From an uncultured Selenomonadaceae bacterium (GTDB taxonomy: Bacteria; Bacillota; Negativicutes; Selenomonadales; Selenomonadaceae), in NCBI GenBank assembly GCA_905236145.1, contig CAJOOE010000126.1, positions 1-11,136 of the forward strand: a stretch of DNA of 11,136 nt. The letters run 5' to 3'. A model generated the notes under the pieces. That model saw only the letters and a list, made by a program, of their open reading frames with translations. It searched no databases and had not been told where the DNA came from. Shown here in pieces: positions 1 through 6,809 of the stretch (position 1 is its first letter; each line of letters opens with the position of its first letter). The position numbers and the translations under genes were made by a program.

Positions 1-958
1 CGACAGCCGCTTTATATTCTTTGAACTGATCTTCTTCTTTCGGAACGTCGCTCTTGCCCATGAAAACAAATTCGGAGCGGAAAAGTCCGACACCCTGAGC
101 ACCGAAACCGTTTGCCGCGTCAACGTCTGCGGGAGAACCGATATTTGCGACGAGATCGACTTCAACGCCGTCCAAAGTTTTCGCCGGAAGTGTTTTGAGC
201 GTTGCATAATATGCTTTGAGTTCTTCCTGCTTTTTGATTTTTTCGTCGTAGCTCTTGCGTTCTTCTGCGGAAGGACGGATCAAAATTTCGCCGGTGCCGC
301 CGTCCAAAATTGCGGGGTCGCCGTTTGCCATTTGATCTATGCCGTCACCCACGCCGACGACCGTCGGAATTGCACGGGTCTTTTCGATGATGACCGCGTG
401 AGCAGTCGTGGAACCTGCACCGAGAATAACGCCGGCGATTTTGTCTGTGGGAAGTCCTGCGATGACGGAAGGCTCAATTTCTTTACCGGCAACAATGACT
501 TTTCCGGCGATTTCCGGCTCTTTGATGCCGAGCAAATATTTTGCGATGCGTTTGCCGACGTCACGCATATCGACGGCACGACCGCGAAAATATTCGTCCT
601 CCATTGCCTCAAACATTTGAGCACTTGCCTCATAGACGTTGAGAACGGCAACCGGAGCACTGTCAACTTTCTCAAATTCTTCTTCGATCTTTTCGCTTAC
701 GCCGGGATCCGCGACCAAAAGACGATGGGCTTCAAGAATACCTGCCTGCTCTTTGAGTCCTTTTTCCTGAAATTCCTCAATGCTTTTCTGAAGATTTTCG
801 GCAACTTTCACGAGTGCGTCTGCCGCCTTTTTCTTTTCGTCCGCTTTTTTGCCGGGTTTGTAGTTTACTATAAAGCTGTCGAGATTCTGCCCCGCAAGCA
901 AGATTGTACCGACTGCGATACCGGAAATTACGCCTTTACCTTTGATTTTCTCTGCCAT
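1..958 (-). CDS. ptsI: PTS Enzyme I (phosphoenolpyruvate-protein phosphotransferase), N-terminal 319 residues, cut by window edge
   Basis: Enzyme I takes phosphate from phosphoenolpyruvate and passes it to HPr in the cytoplasm, feeding all PTS sugar permeases. Translation from the ATG at 958 gives the EI N-terminal domain, then the phosphohistidine swivel domain with GSTTAHAVI around residues 183-191 (active-site His187), and the start of the PEP-binding barrel with GVGLFRSEFVFM near 289-300. The reading frame stays open to the window edge, so about 250 C-terminal residues should be missing. The start is supported by GGAGGG nine bases upstream. ptsH lies 85 bases upstream, the classical order. 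Compared with the usual GG-x-T-S-H-x-A-I-x-A-R signature, Ser before His is Ala and the Arg is Lys. Family assignment is certain; the consequence of these substitutions is unknown. Confidence 0.97.
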   Translation of the reverse strand, partial: MAEKIKGKGVISGIAVGTILLAGQNLDSFIVNYKPGKKADEKKKAADALVKVAENLQKSIEEFQEKGLKEQAGILEAHRLLVADPGVSEKIEEEFEKVDSAPVAVLNVYEASAQMFEAMEDEYFRGRAVDMRDVGKRIAKYLLGIKEPEIAGKVIVAGKEIEPSVIAGLPTDKIAGVILGAGSTTAHAVIIEKTRAIPTVVGVGDGIDQMANGDPAILDGGTGEILIRPSAEERKSYDEKIKKQEELKAYYATLKTLPAKTLDGVEVDLVANIGSPADVDAANGFGAQGVGLFRSEFVFMGKSDVPKEEDQFKEYKAAV

Positions 959-991
959 AAATTTTTACCCTCCACGAATACTGACCGATAC

Positions 992-1020
992 AAAAATAGG
1001 AGGCGGCATGAACCCCCTCC
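992..1020 (-). terminator. Hairpin with short U tract between ptsH and ptsI; possible leaky terminator or processing site
   Basis: On the minus strand a stem forms between positions 1020-1013 and 1006-999: five G/C-rich pairs, one mismatch, two GC pairs, with a six-base loop. It is followed at once by TATTTTT (998-992). It sits inside the ptsH-ptsI gap, about 20 bases before the ptsI ribosome binding site. The short, interrupted U tract suggests partial rather than full termination. This would yield more HPr than Enzyme I transcript. Seen by eye; no folding energy was computed. Confidence 0.45.
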
Positions 1021-1043
1021 GGAGAAATTTGGCGGAGTTCGTC

Positions 1044-1310
1044 TTACTCTTCGCCGAATTTTGAATCGACAAGTTCTTTCAACGCATTGACGGCATCGGC
1101 TTCGTCCGGACCGTCGGCACAAATGGTAATTTCCGTACCTTTGACCAAGCCCATGCTCATAATCATGAGAATGGATTTCGCATCAACGGTCTTGCCCTTC
1201 GCTTTAATCTGAACTTTGGATTTGAATTTTGTTGCAGTCTGAACAAATACGGATGCCGGACGTGCATGAATACCGGTTTTGTTTTCAATAGTGGTTGTTG
1301 CTTCAGTCAT
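1044..1310 (-). CDS. ptsH: HPr, phosphocarrier protein of the PTS
   Basis: HPr is the small cytoplasmic carrier that moves phosphate from Enzyme I to the sugar-specific EIIA proteins. The 88-residue product has the expected size. It carries GIHARPAS with His15, the phosphorylated histidine, and AKSILMIMSMG with Ser46. Ser46 is the site that HPr kinase/phosphorylase modifies in Firmicutes; its presence suggests HPr(Ser-P)-based carbon catabolite control, though the kinase and CcpA are not in this window. The ATG at 1310 has AGAGG seven bases upstream. ptsI follows after 85 bases and is probably co-transcribed through the intervening hairpin. The 167-base gap upstream and the change in function from DUF502 suggest that ptsH has its own promoter. 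Confidence 0.98.
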   Translation of the reverse strand: MTEATTTIENKTGIHARPASVFVQTATKFKSKVQIKAKGKTVDAKSILMIMSMGLVKGTEITICADGPDEADAVNALKELVDSKFGEE

Positions 1311-1477
1311 TAATGATCCTCTCCCATCTTATAAAACGATTTAACGCCTTATGCCTTTCGGCGAACTTTTATGCAAGGGATATTCGCCGAATTGAAAAGT
1401 GTTCCTGCCCGGTTGACAGAAAAAATTAAAAAATTTTTTGACAATTTCCAAAACAACGAATTTTTTCTGCAAAATCT
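1311..1477. other. Intergenic region between the DUF502 gene and ptsH; presumed ptsH promoter region
   Basis: This 167-base gap is A/T-rich in its DUF502-proximal half, with long A and T runs near 1421-1440. No GC-rich hairpin with a U tract follows the DUF502 gene, so the end of the upstream operon is not obvious. A minus-strand pair TTGCAT (1376-1371) and CATAAG (1353-1348) with 17-base spacing is a weak promoter candidate for ptsH. A small GCC-GAAA-GGC tetraloop hairpin (1362-1353) overlaps it. I see no convincing cre site. Confidence 0.4.
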
Positions 1478-2134
1478 TTATTTCCCGGAATTTCCCGGCA
1501 AGTCAAATTCGATCCGCTCCTTGTCGCCCGGCAATTTTTCGTGCGACACTGCAGAAGTCGTTCCCGCCGTCAAAATAAATTGAAGTGCGTCCTCCGGCTC
1601 CATGTCGAGCGGAATTACTTCAGATTTTTTCACGAAGAAATTTATTCCGGAAGTCATGTTCAGACTCCAGGGAATGAAAACGCAGACATAATCGTCGCCA
1701 AATTTTTCTTCGACGGCTTTCGGCACTCCGTTCATCAAAAAGCCCAAAGACATTACTCCGCCGTGAGGAACGAGGACGACTTTTTTGAACATTGAATCAG
1801 ATTCAAAAATTGCGGCGGAAAATTTTTTTACCGAGCTGTAAATAAATTTGACGACCGGAATTTTGTCCAAAAACCTGTCGCCGAGTTCCAAACATTTTTT
1901 TGATGCCTTATGACCGCTCAAAAGTCCGACGAGCCAAATTGAAATTATTATCGTCACAAGACCGACTCCCGGAAAATGTATCGGCAAATGAGATCCGATC
2001 GTTTCTTCGGTAAAACTCAAGAGAGCCATCACGGCAAAAGCCGTTATCGCAAGCGGTATGACTATTATAAGACCTTCCACAAAGTTATCGGATATTTTCC
2101 CCGCCAAAGTTTTTTTATTCTTATCCTTCTGCAT
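1478..2134 (-). CDS. DUF502 (COV-like) integral membrane protein
   Basis: A 218-residue protein of the DUF502 family, which also includes the plant COV (continuous vascular ring) proteins; the biochemical role is unknown in bacteria. Two hydrophobic segments are visible, about residues 18-40 and 55-73, followed by a soluble domain with a VPHGGVMSLGFL segment near 122-133 and a VCVFIPWSLNMTSG stretch, typical of the family. The N terminus is Lys-rich, suggesting it faces the cytoplasm. The ATG at 2134 has AGAGG a few bases upstream. It lies 22 bases after the lipid kinase gene and appears to be the last gene of the envelope operon. The context suggests a membrane or lipid-related role, which is inference only. 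Confidence 0.88.
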   Translation of the reverse strand: MQKDKNKKTLAGKISDNFVEGLIIVIPLAITAFAVMALLSFTEETIGSHLPIHFPGVGLVTIIISIWLVGLLSGHKASKKCLELGDRFLDKIPVVKFIYSSVKKFSAAIFESDSMFKKVVLVPHGGVMSLGFLMNGVPKAVEEKFGDDYVCVFIPWSLNMTSGINFFVKKSEVIPLDMEPEDALQFILTAGTTSAVSHEKLPGDKERIEFDLPGNSGK

Positions 2135-2156
2135 TTTTTATACCTCTTTGAAGAAT

Positions 2157-3041
2157 TTAAAGCCGGGCAAAAAAATTCAAAGCGTTCGGAATCGTTTCGA
2201 TTTTCAGCGGCAGAGAATCTCCCTGCTCTCCGTCCAAATCGCCTTTCAATTCAATTTCTGAATCAATTTCAAAATTTTTCGCTTGAATGTAAAAAATTTC
2301 CGGACTTTCCCGGACGCATTTGCCGGCGAAAATATCTTTTGCAAGTGCGATAAGGTTTGCGGCTCCGGTTTTTTTTATGACGATCAAATCAAGTTTTCCG
2401 TCGTCGATTTTCGCCTTGTCGGTAACCTTTTTCAAGCCGGCGACTGCGGGACTGTTTAAAATCAGAAACAAAAAAGCGTCCGTTTCAAAAAATTTTCCGT
2501 CGGCGGTAATTTTCAGCGGAACACTTTTAAAATTCGGCAACTCTTTTATTCCCTGCAAATAATAAGCCGGCTTGCCGATAAAATTTTTCAGGCGTACATT
2601 GACTTCGTGAGCGACGGAAGTAAACGCTCCCGCACTCGCAACATTTACAAAATATTCTTTGCCGTTCGCCAATCCCAAATCAATCGGACGGGTAATACCT
2701 CCCGCAATAACATCAAAATAATCTTCGCCGCCGTCAATTTCCAAATGCGTCGCGAAATCGTTTGAAGTTCCGCTGCCGATAATTCCGAGCGGCAAGTCGA
2801 TTTTATTTTTCTTCAGCAGGTTTGCGGCAAGGTGCAGAGTTCCGTCGCCGCCCGCCGCAACAACTCCGTCCGCCCGGCTTTCAAATACAAACTTCACAAA
2901 ATCCGAATTTTCGCCGGGGCAAGTCCTGTAAAGCATCGGCAAAATTTCGCGTCGCTGAAACATTTCGACAATTTCATCAAGTCGCCTTTTGAACGTCGCA
3001 TTTCCGGAAACGGGATTATAAAACAGAATAATTTTTTTCAT
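2157..3041 (-). CDS. YegS/DagK-family lipid kinase (diacylglycerol kinase catalytic domain)
   Basis: This soluble lipid kinase family phosphorylates diacylglycerol or related lipids with ATP; in Gram-positive bacteria DgkB returns diacylglycerol to phosphatidic acid. The 294-residue protein matches the usual length. Visible motifs are YNPVSG near residues 8-13, the nucleotide-binding GGDGT at 64-68, GSGTSNDFA at 89-97, and DGKLDLIVIKK in the C-terminal sandwich domain. The exact substrate cannot be told from sequence; YegS, DgkB, BmrU and sphingolipid kinases share these motifs. The ATG at 3041 lies only three bases after the lpxC stop, and no clear Shine-Dalgarno precedes it, so it is probably translationally coupled to lpxC. 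Confidence 0.93.
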   Translation of the reverse strand: MKKIILFYNPVSGNATFKRRLDEIVEMFQRREILPMLYRTCPGENSDFVKFVFESRADGVVAAGGDGTLHLAANLLKKNKIDLPLGIIGSGTSNDFATHLEIDGGEDYFDVIAGGITRPIDLGLANGKEYFVNVASAGAFTSVAHEVNVRLKNFIGKPAYYLQGIKELPNFKSVPLKITADGKFFETDAFLFLILNSPAVAGLKKVTDKAKIDDGKLDLIVIKKTGAANLIALAKDIFAGKCVRESPEIFYIQAKNFEIDSEIELKGDLDGEQGDSLPLKIETIPNALNFFARL

Positions 3042-3044
3042 TTT

Positions 3045-3884
3045 TCAAACGCTTAAATCAAAGTCGGAGTAAATTTTTTTTGCAAGTGCGGTGTTCAGGG
3101 CGTGACCGGATGCCGCCGCAATCAAATGACAATTAAAAATTCCGGCAAGTCGAATGTCGCCGATCAAATCCAAAATTTTGTGGCGTACGAGTTCGTCTTT
3201 GTATTTCAGTTCATTAAGCCAGCGTTCGTCATTGTAAACGATAACATTGTCGATTGTTCCGCCGAGTCCCAAGCCGTGTTCGCGAAGGGCGGCAATTTCT
3301 TTTTCGTAGGCAATCGTCCTTGCCGGTGCAATTTCTTTTTCGTAAACTTCCGGAGTTATTTCAAAATCGGCGTATTGAATACCGACGAGCGGATTGGGAT
3401 TGACGGAAGTAAAACTGATTCTGAAACCGTCGTAAGGGAGAGCCATGACAAAACGCTTGCCTTCCCTGTCGTCGATTCGATAAACTTTTTCGATTTTTAT
3501 TTCGCGACGCGGTGAATTTTGTTCGACCACTCCGGCGGATTTTATCGCCCGGAAAAAATCTTCGGAATTTCCGTTCAATACCGGCGGCTCCTCCGCACTC
3601 ATTTCAATCCTGCAATTATCAATCCCGCAGACATTCAACGCACTCATCAAATGTTCGACGGTAAAAACCTTAACGCCGTTTTCCTCCAAAGTCGTCGCCC
3701 GGAGCGTCGCCGTGACATTTGCGGCGGTCGCATGAATTTCCGGGTTGCCGGGCAAATCCGTACGGACGAAAACTATTCCCTCGTTCTCGTCGCCGGGATT
3801 CATTTTGAAATTGACGGGTTTACCGGAATGAAGTCCGACGCCGGACAATTCGACGGATTTTTTTAAGGTATTCTGCTTTTGCAA
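3045..3884 (-). CDS. lpxC: UDP-3-O-acyl-N-acetylglucosamine deacetylase LpxC (TTG start)
   Basis: LpxC is the zinc amidase that removes acetate from UDP-3-O-acyl-GlcNAc, the committed step of lipid A synthesis. All catalytic features are present: VEH with Glu77 and zinc ligand His78, RHKILD with zinc ligands His235 and Asp239, and the general acid His261 in SGHALN. The N terminus has the family pattern QxTLK followed by GVGLHSG (residues 15-21). TTG at 3884 must be the start, because the frame reads TGA-TGT-TTG: a stop lies two codons upstream. AAAGGGG (3900-3894) is nine bases away. An out-of-frame ATG at 3888 is better spaced. At 279 residues it is about 25 shorter than the E. coli enzyme; only nine residues follow HALNTALAKK, so the tail used for FtsH degradation in E. 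coli is absent. Confidence 0.97.
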   Translation of the reverse strand: MQKQNTLKKSVELSGVGLHSGKPVNFKMNPGDENEGIVFVRTDLPGNPEIHATAANVTATLRATTLEENGVKVFTVEHLMSALNVCGIDNCRIEMSAEEPPVLNGNSEDFFRAIKSAGVVEQNSPRREIKIEKVYRIDDREGKRFVMALPYDGFRISFTSVNPNPLVGIQYADFEITPEVYEKEIAPARTIAYEKEIAALREHGLGLGGTIDNVIVYNDERWLNELKYKDELVRHKILDLIGDIRLAGIFNCHLIAAASGHALNTALAKKIYSDFDLSV

Positions 3885-3885
3885 A

Positions 3886-3900
3886 CATCACGACCCCTTT
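3886..3900 (-). promoter_or_regulatory. lpxC ribosome binding site with overlapping out-of-frame ATG
   Basis: AAAGGGG (3900-3894) precedes two start codons: ATG at 3888 (spacing five) and TTG at 3884 (spacing nine). The ATG opens a 22-codon frame that ends in TAA inside lpxC. The TTG opens lpxC itself. Ribosomes could be divided between them. Confidence 0.55.
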
Positions 3901-3931
3901 CAAAGTGGTAAGCTGAAAGGCGGACGGTATT

Positions 3932-3957
3932 ACCGACCATCCGATTAACCGACCATC
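3932..3957. repeat. Short tandem duplication at the 3' end of asd
   Basis: ACCGACCATC occurs at 3932-3941 and again at 3948-3957 (16-base period). The right copy encodes the last asd codons (Met-Val-Gly plus part of the stop region), and the left copy lies just past the stop. It looks like a small slippage duplication and leaves the asd frame intact. Confidence 0.6.
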
Positions 3958-4979
3958 TTATCCTTTATCATACGTTCCGCAATTTGCAGGGCGTTCAATG
4001 CCGCTCCCTTGCGAATTTGATCTCCGCAGACCCAAAGATTCAAGCCGTGTTCGACGGAAAAATCTTTTCTTATTCTGCCGACTTCAACATCATCTTTGCC
4101 GGAAGTTTCCAAAGGTTGCGGGTAAATCATTTCGTCCGGGTTGTCACGCAAAATCACGCCGGGAAATTTTTCAAGTGCGTTTCTTGCCGCCTCAACCGAA
4201 ACTTCGTCTTCAAATTCAATGTTGACCGATTCCGCATGACTTCTGTAAACCGGAACGCGAACTGTCGTTGCCGTGATTCTCATATCGTCGTCTTCCATAA
4301 TTTTTCGCGTTTCGTCGATCATTTTCATTTCTTCTTTTGTGTAGAGATTGTCTTTGAATACGTCGATTTGCGGCAGAAGATTGGACGCGATTTGATAATG
4401 CTTGTCAAGCGACGCGACCGGCAAAATTTTCGGTCGGATTTCCTTTCCGGTTGCCAGAGCGTCGAGCTGAGTTTTGAGTTCCTCCATTCCTTCGCGACCG
4501 GCACCGCTTACCGCCTGATAAGTCGAAACCACCACGCGACGAATTTTTGAAATTTCGTAAAGCGGTTTCAAAGCCATGACCATTATTATCGTCGAGCAGT
4601 TCGGATTTGCAATTATTCCCTTGTGCCGGGAAATTGCCTGCGGATTGACTTCCGGCACGACGAGCGGGACTTCCGGATCCATGCGAAAAGTTGAAGAATT
4701 GTCTATCGCGACCGCTCCCGCCTTGACCGCCGCCGGTGCGAAAAGTTTGCTTGCCGAGCCGCCCGCGAAAAGTACAAAGTCCATGCCTTCAAAAGAATTT
4801 TCCGTCGTTTCCTCAACCGTGTACTCTTTTCCCATGAAATTGATTTTCTTGCCGGCGGAACGTGAGGACGCGAGCAATTTCAATTCTGCGTAAGGAAATT
4901 TTCTTTCCTCCATAAGTTTCAAAAATTCCTGACCGACCGCACCCGTCGCCCCGACGATCGCGGTATTGTATTTTTTCAT
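3945..4979 (-). CDS. asd: Aspartate-semialdehyde dehydrogenase
   Basis: Asd reduces aspartyl-4-phosphate to aspartate semialdehyde with NADPH, the branch point to lysine/diaminopimelate, threonine and methionine. The 344-residue product from ATG 4979 starts with the Rossmann fold IVGATGAVGQEFL (8-20), has the catalytic Cys128 in ANPNCSTI, and the substrate/acid-base His248 in RVPVYRSHAESV. A longer frame back to a TTG at 5066 adds 29 residues that do not resemble the family, while the ATG at 4979 has GGAGGGAG upstream, so the short start is preferred. It sits between an LpxL-like acyltransferase gene and lpxC. That position suggests its main task here is supplying diaminopimelate for the cell wall, which is an inference. 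No lysine riboswitch fits in the 96-base leader. Confidence 0.97.
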   Translation of the reverse strand: MKKYNTAIVGATGAVGQEFLKLMEERKFPYAELKLLASSRSAGKKINFMGKEYTVEETTENSFEGMDFVLFAGGSASKLFAPAAVKAGAVAIDNSSTFRMDPEVPLVVPEVNPQAISRHKGIIANPNCSTIIMVMALKPLYEISKIRRVVVSTYQAVSGAGREGMEELKTQLDALATGKEIRPKILPVASLDKHYQIASNLLPQIDVFKDNLYTKEEMKMIDETRKIMEDDDMRITATTVRVPVYRSHAESVNIEFEDEVSVEAARNALEKFPGVILRDNPDEMIYPQPLETSGKDDVEVGRIRKDFSVEHGLNLWVCGDQIRKGAALNALQIAERMIKDKMVG

Positions 4980-5010
4980 AAAATATTTTCTCCCTCCGTC
5001 AAATTTTTTT

Positions 5011-5038
5011 CGTTGCAAGTTTGCTTTTTCCGGCAACG
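5011..5038 (-). other. Inverted repeat in the leader between the LpxL-like gene and asd
   Basis: CGTTGC (5011-5016) and GCAACG (5033-5038) form a perfect six-pair stem around a 16-base loop. On the minus strand the stem is followed by an A run, not a U run, so it is not a terminator in the direction of asd. It could be an mRNA stability or attenuation element, or chance. The rest of the 96-base gap (4980-5075) is A/T-rich and holds only the asd ribosome binding site. Confidence 0.3.
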
Positions 5039-5075
5039 TCGCAATTTTCCTGCAAAAAATCGTCAATATTTTTTG

Positions 5076-5972
5076 TCACAAATTTAACTCCCGGTTAAAC
5101 TCCGCGACTTCTTCCGGCGTAAATTCCACTCTCATCGACTTCCAACGGTCATGCAACCAAAACCATTCTGCCGGATATTTTTTTATATGTTCTTCGGTAA
5201 GCGTCGCAAGTTTCTGCGTCATATTTTTTATATCCGCACGCTTGTCCTTCGTCTTTTCGGTAAAAATCGGCGGGAAAATTTCAAGCGTGTGAGTTTTGTC
5301 CGGGTTTCTGTGCATAAACGCCGGGAAAATCGGAATGTCCCGAAATCGCGACATACTCGCCGCACCGGTGACAAAATTCGTCGCCCGGTCAAAAAATTTT
5401 ACGACAACGCCGTCACTTCTTCCCACGTCCTGATCCATTATCAGCCCGATAAAATGACCTTCGTCCAGCATTTTATACATTTCCCGGACACCGCTCCGAT
5501 AGGTGATGTGCATACCGATTAAAGTTCGCTGCTCGTTTACGAATTTATCCGCACCTTCGGATTTTTGCTTTTTCGCAACGCCGACCAGAGGAATACCGTT
5601 TTGAGCGAACGCCCCGCCCATAAGCTCCCAGTTGTCGCTGTGGCAGGTCATTATGACCGCTCCGCGTCCGTTTCTTTCGCCGGATTTTATGTAATCCGTC
5701 AAATAATTCAGACCGACGACTTTGACGTGTTCCGCCATAGTTTTTTTGAGTTCCGGGAAAATCATAACTTCGACAAAAATTTGCCCGAATTGCAAGGTAC
5801 TTTCCTTTGCAATTTTTTCCGCCTCGTCTTGTGAAACTTTCAAACACCCGCAAATATTTTCGACGGCAATTTTTTTCCGCTTGCCCGGCAGAAAAATCCA
5901 CGCAAGAGCCGCAATCGCGTTTCCGATTGCAAGAGAAATTTTAAAGGGCAGAACGCACATTATCCGGCTCAA
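5076..5972 (-). CDS. LpxL/HtrB-like lysophospholipid/lipid A acyltransferase (start uncertain)
   Basis: Members of this family add secondary acyl chains to lipid A or related lipids at the inner membrane, using acyl-ACP. Counting from TTG 5972, an N-terminal hydrophobic segment lies at about 7-29, the HX4E catalytic motif is HSDNWE (His111, Glu116), and MDQDVGRSDG near 179-188 and the C-terminal AEWFWLHDRWK (269-278) are family hallmarks. The 298 residues are about the usual length. The frame is open upstream to a TGA at 6005-6003, and the extra codons (EYKFLKI) resemble the amphipathic start of homologues. No ATG, GTG or TTG lies within normal distance of the AAGG sequences at 6009-6000. The options are TTG 5972, ATG 5960 or an unusual ATC at 5996. 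Whether it acts on lipid A (likely, next to lpxC) or another lipid cannot be decided. Confidence 0.92.
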   Translation of the reverse strand: MSRIMCVLPFKISLAIGNAIAALAWIFLPGKRKKIAVENICGCLKVSQDEAEKIAKESTLQFGQIFVEVMIFPELKKTMAEHVKVVGLNYLTDYIKSGERNGRGAVIMTCHSDNWELMGGAFAQNGIPLVGVAKKQKSEGADKFVNEQRTLIGMHITYRSGVREMYKMLDEGHFIGLIMDQDVGRSDGVVVKFFDRATNFVTGAASMSRFRDIPIFPAFMHRNPDKTHTLEIFPPIFTEKTKDKRADIKNMTQKLATLTEEHIKKYPAEWFWLHDRWKSMRVEFTPEEVAEFNRELNL

Positions 5973-6008
5973 AATTTTTAAAAATTTGTATTCGATTTTC
6001 CTTCACCT

Positions 6009-6809
6009 TCACAAAATATATTTTTCCGTCCCGACGGCGACTCCGTCCTCGTGAACACTCGGCACGACGTAATCCGCAAATTTTTTCACTTCGTCTGCGG
6101 CATTTCCCATCGCCAGACCGGTACCGACAGTCTGCAACATTTCAATATCGTTTCTTCCGTCGCCGAAAGCGTAAGAGTCTTTCAAGTCGATTTTCAAAAA
6201 TTCCAATGCCTTTACGATTCCGCTGCCCTTTGAATTTTTTGCGGAATAGAGTTCAAGATTTTTGTAGTGGAAGGGATCGCACCAGCCGTCAAATCCGGGC
6301 GTTTTCAAAATTTTGGTGTAAATCCCGTCAACCTCGTCGGAATCTTGCCGCCTTGTTATAAATTCCATTTTGAGCGTGGAAACGTCGGAAATGTTAAATT
6401 CGCGGACAAACAAATCCAAGCTTATATCTATGCTCGTGTAAAAGTCCTCAAAAATCTTGAACTCCGGACGCAGGTAAACATACGGATGACTTTCCAAAAT
6501 GTATTCGACGTTTTCCCGTTCGCACATTTCGCAGATATTTTCGACGGTTGCCCGATCCAATTCCTCTTGAAAAATAACTTCGCCGTCAACCGCCACGACC
6601 GCACCGTTATTCAAAACATAGCCGTCAAAGCCGAAATCCAAAAGCTCCGCGTCCAAAAAGGCGTAAGGTCTGCCGCTCGCCAAAAAAATTTTGTGACCGG
6701 CTTTCTGAAGTTTTCTCAAACTCTCCCGCACTCTGCAGCTTATATGAGTGACTCCCTTCGTCACGTCAATCAAAGTTCCGTCTATGTCAAAAAAAATTGC
6801 CTTACTCAT
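6009..6809 (-). CDS. HAD-superfamily phosphatase, Cof/YidA type
   Basis: A 266-residue cytoplasmic hydrolase of the haloacid dehalogenase superfamily, subclass with a large C2-type cap. The four HAD motifs are visible: FFDIDGT with nucleophile Asp8 and Asp10, LASGRP with Ser45, a lysine in the SKGSGI region near residue 190, and FGDGRNDIEML with Asp217 and Asp221. Such enzymes dephosphorylate sugar phosphates, FMN or similar metabolites; substrate cannot be predicted here. ATG at 6809 has AAGGA just upstream and lies inside the end of the small membrane protein gene (eight-base overlap ATGAGTAA), so the two are probably translationally coupled. The acyltransferase gene follows directly after the stop. 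Confidence 0.93.
   Translation of the reverse strand: MSKAIFFDIDGTLIDVTKGVTHISCRVRESLRKLQKAGHKIFLASGRPYAFLDAELLDFGFDGYVLNNGAVVAVDGEVIFQEELDRATVENICEMCERENVEYILESHPYVYLRPEFKIFEDFYTSIDISLDLFVREFNISDVSTLKMEFITRRQDSDEVDGIYTKILKTPGFDGWCDPFHYKNLELYSAKNSKGSGIVKALEFLKIDLKDSYAFGDGRNDIEMLQTVGTGLAMGNAADEVKKFADYVVPSVHEDGVAVGTEKYIL

Noticed and set aside
332..1090. 252-residue open frame on the plus strand opposite ptsI and ptsH
   Set aside because: It runs antisense to two certain genes, has no ribosome binding site and its product is Phe/Asp/Cys-rich low-quality sequence; it is a by-product of codon bias.
1421..1444. TTGTCA (1444-1439) as -35 box of the ptsH promoter
   Set aside because: No acceptable -10 box occurs 16-18 bases downstream; the spacer is a plain A/T run.
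3861..3888. Frameshift in lpxC at the seven-A run, joining the ATG frame at 3888 to the rest of LpxC
   Set aside because: The TTG frame already encodes the conserved QNTLK start continuous with GVGLHSG, so no frameshift is required.
4980..5066. 29-residue N-terminal extension of Asd starting at TTG 5066
   Set aside because: The added residues do not resemble the family, and ATG 4979 has a good ribosome binding site right before the Rossmann fold.
4980..5075. Lysine riboswitch upstream of asd
   Set aside because: The gap is only 96 bases, too short for the roughly 170-base L box, and shows just one simple six-pair stem.
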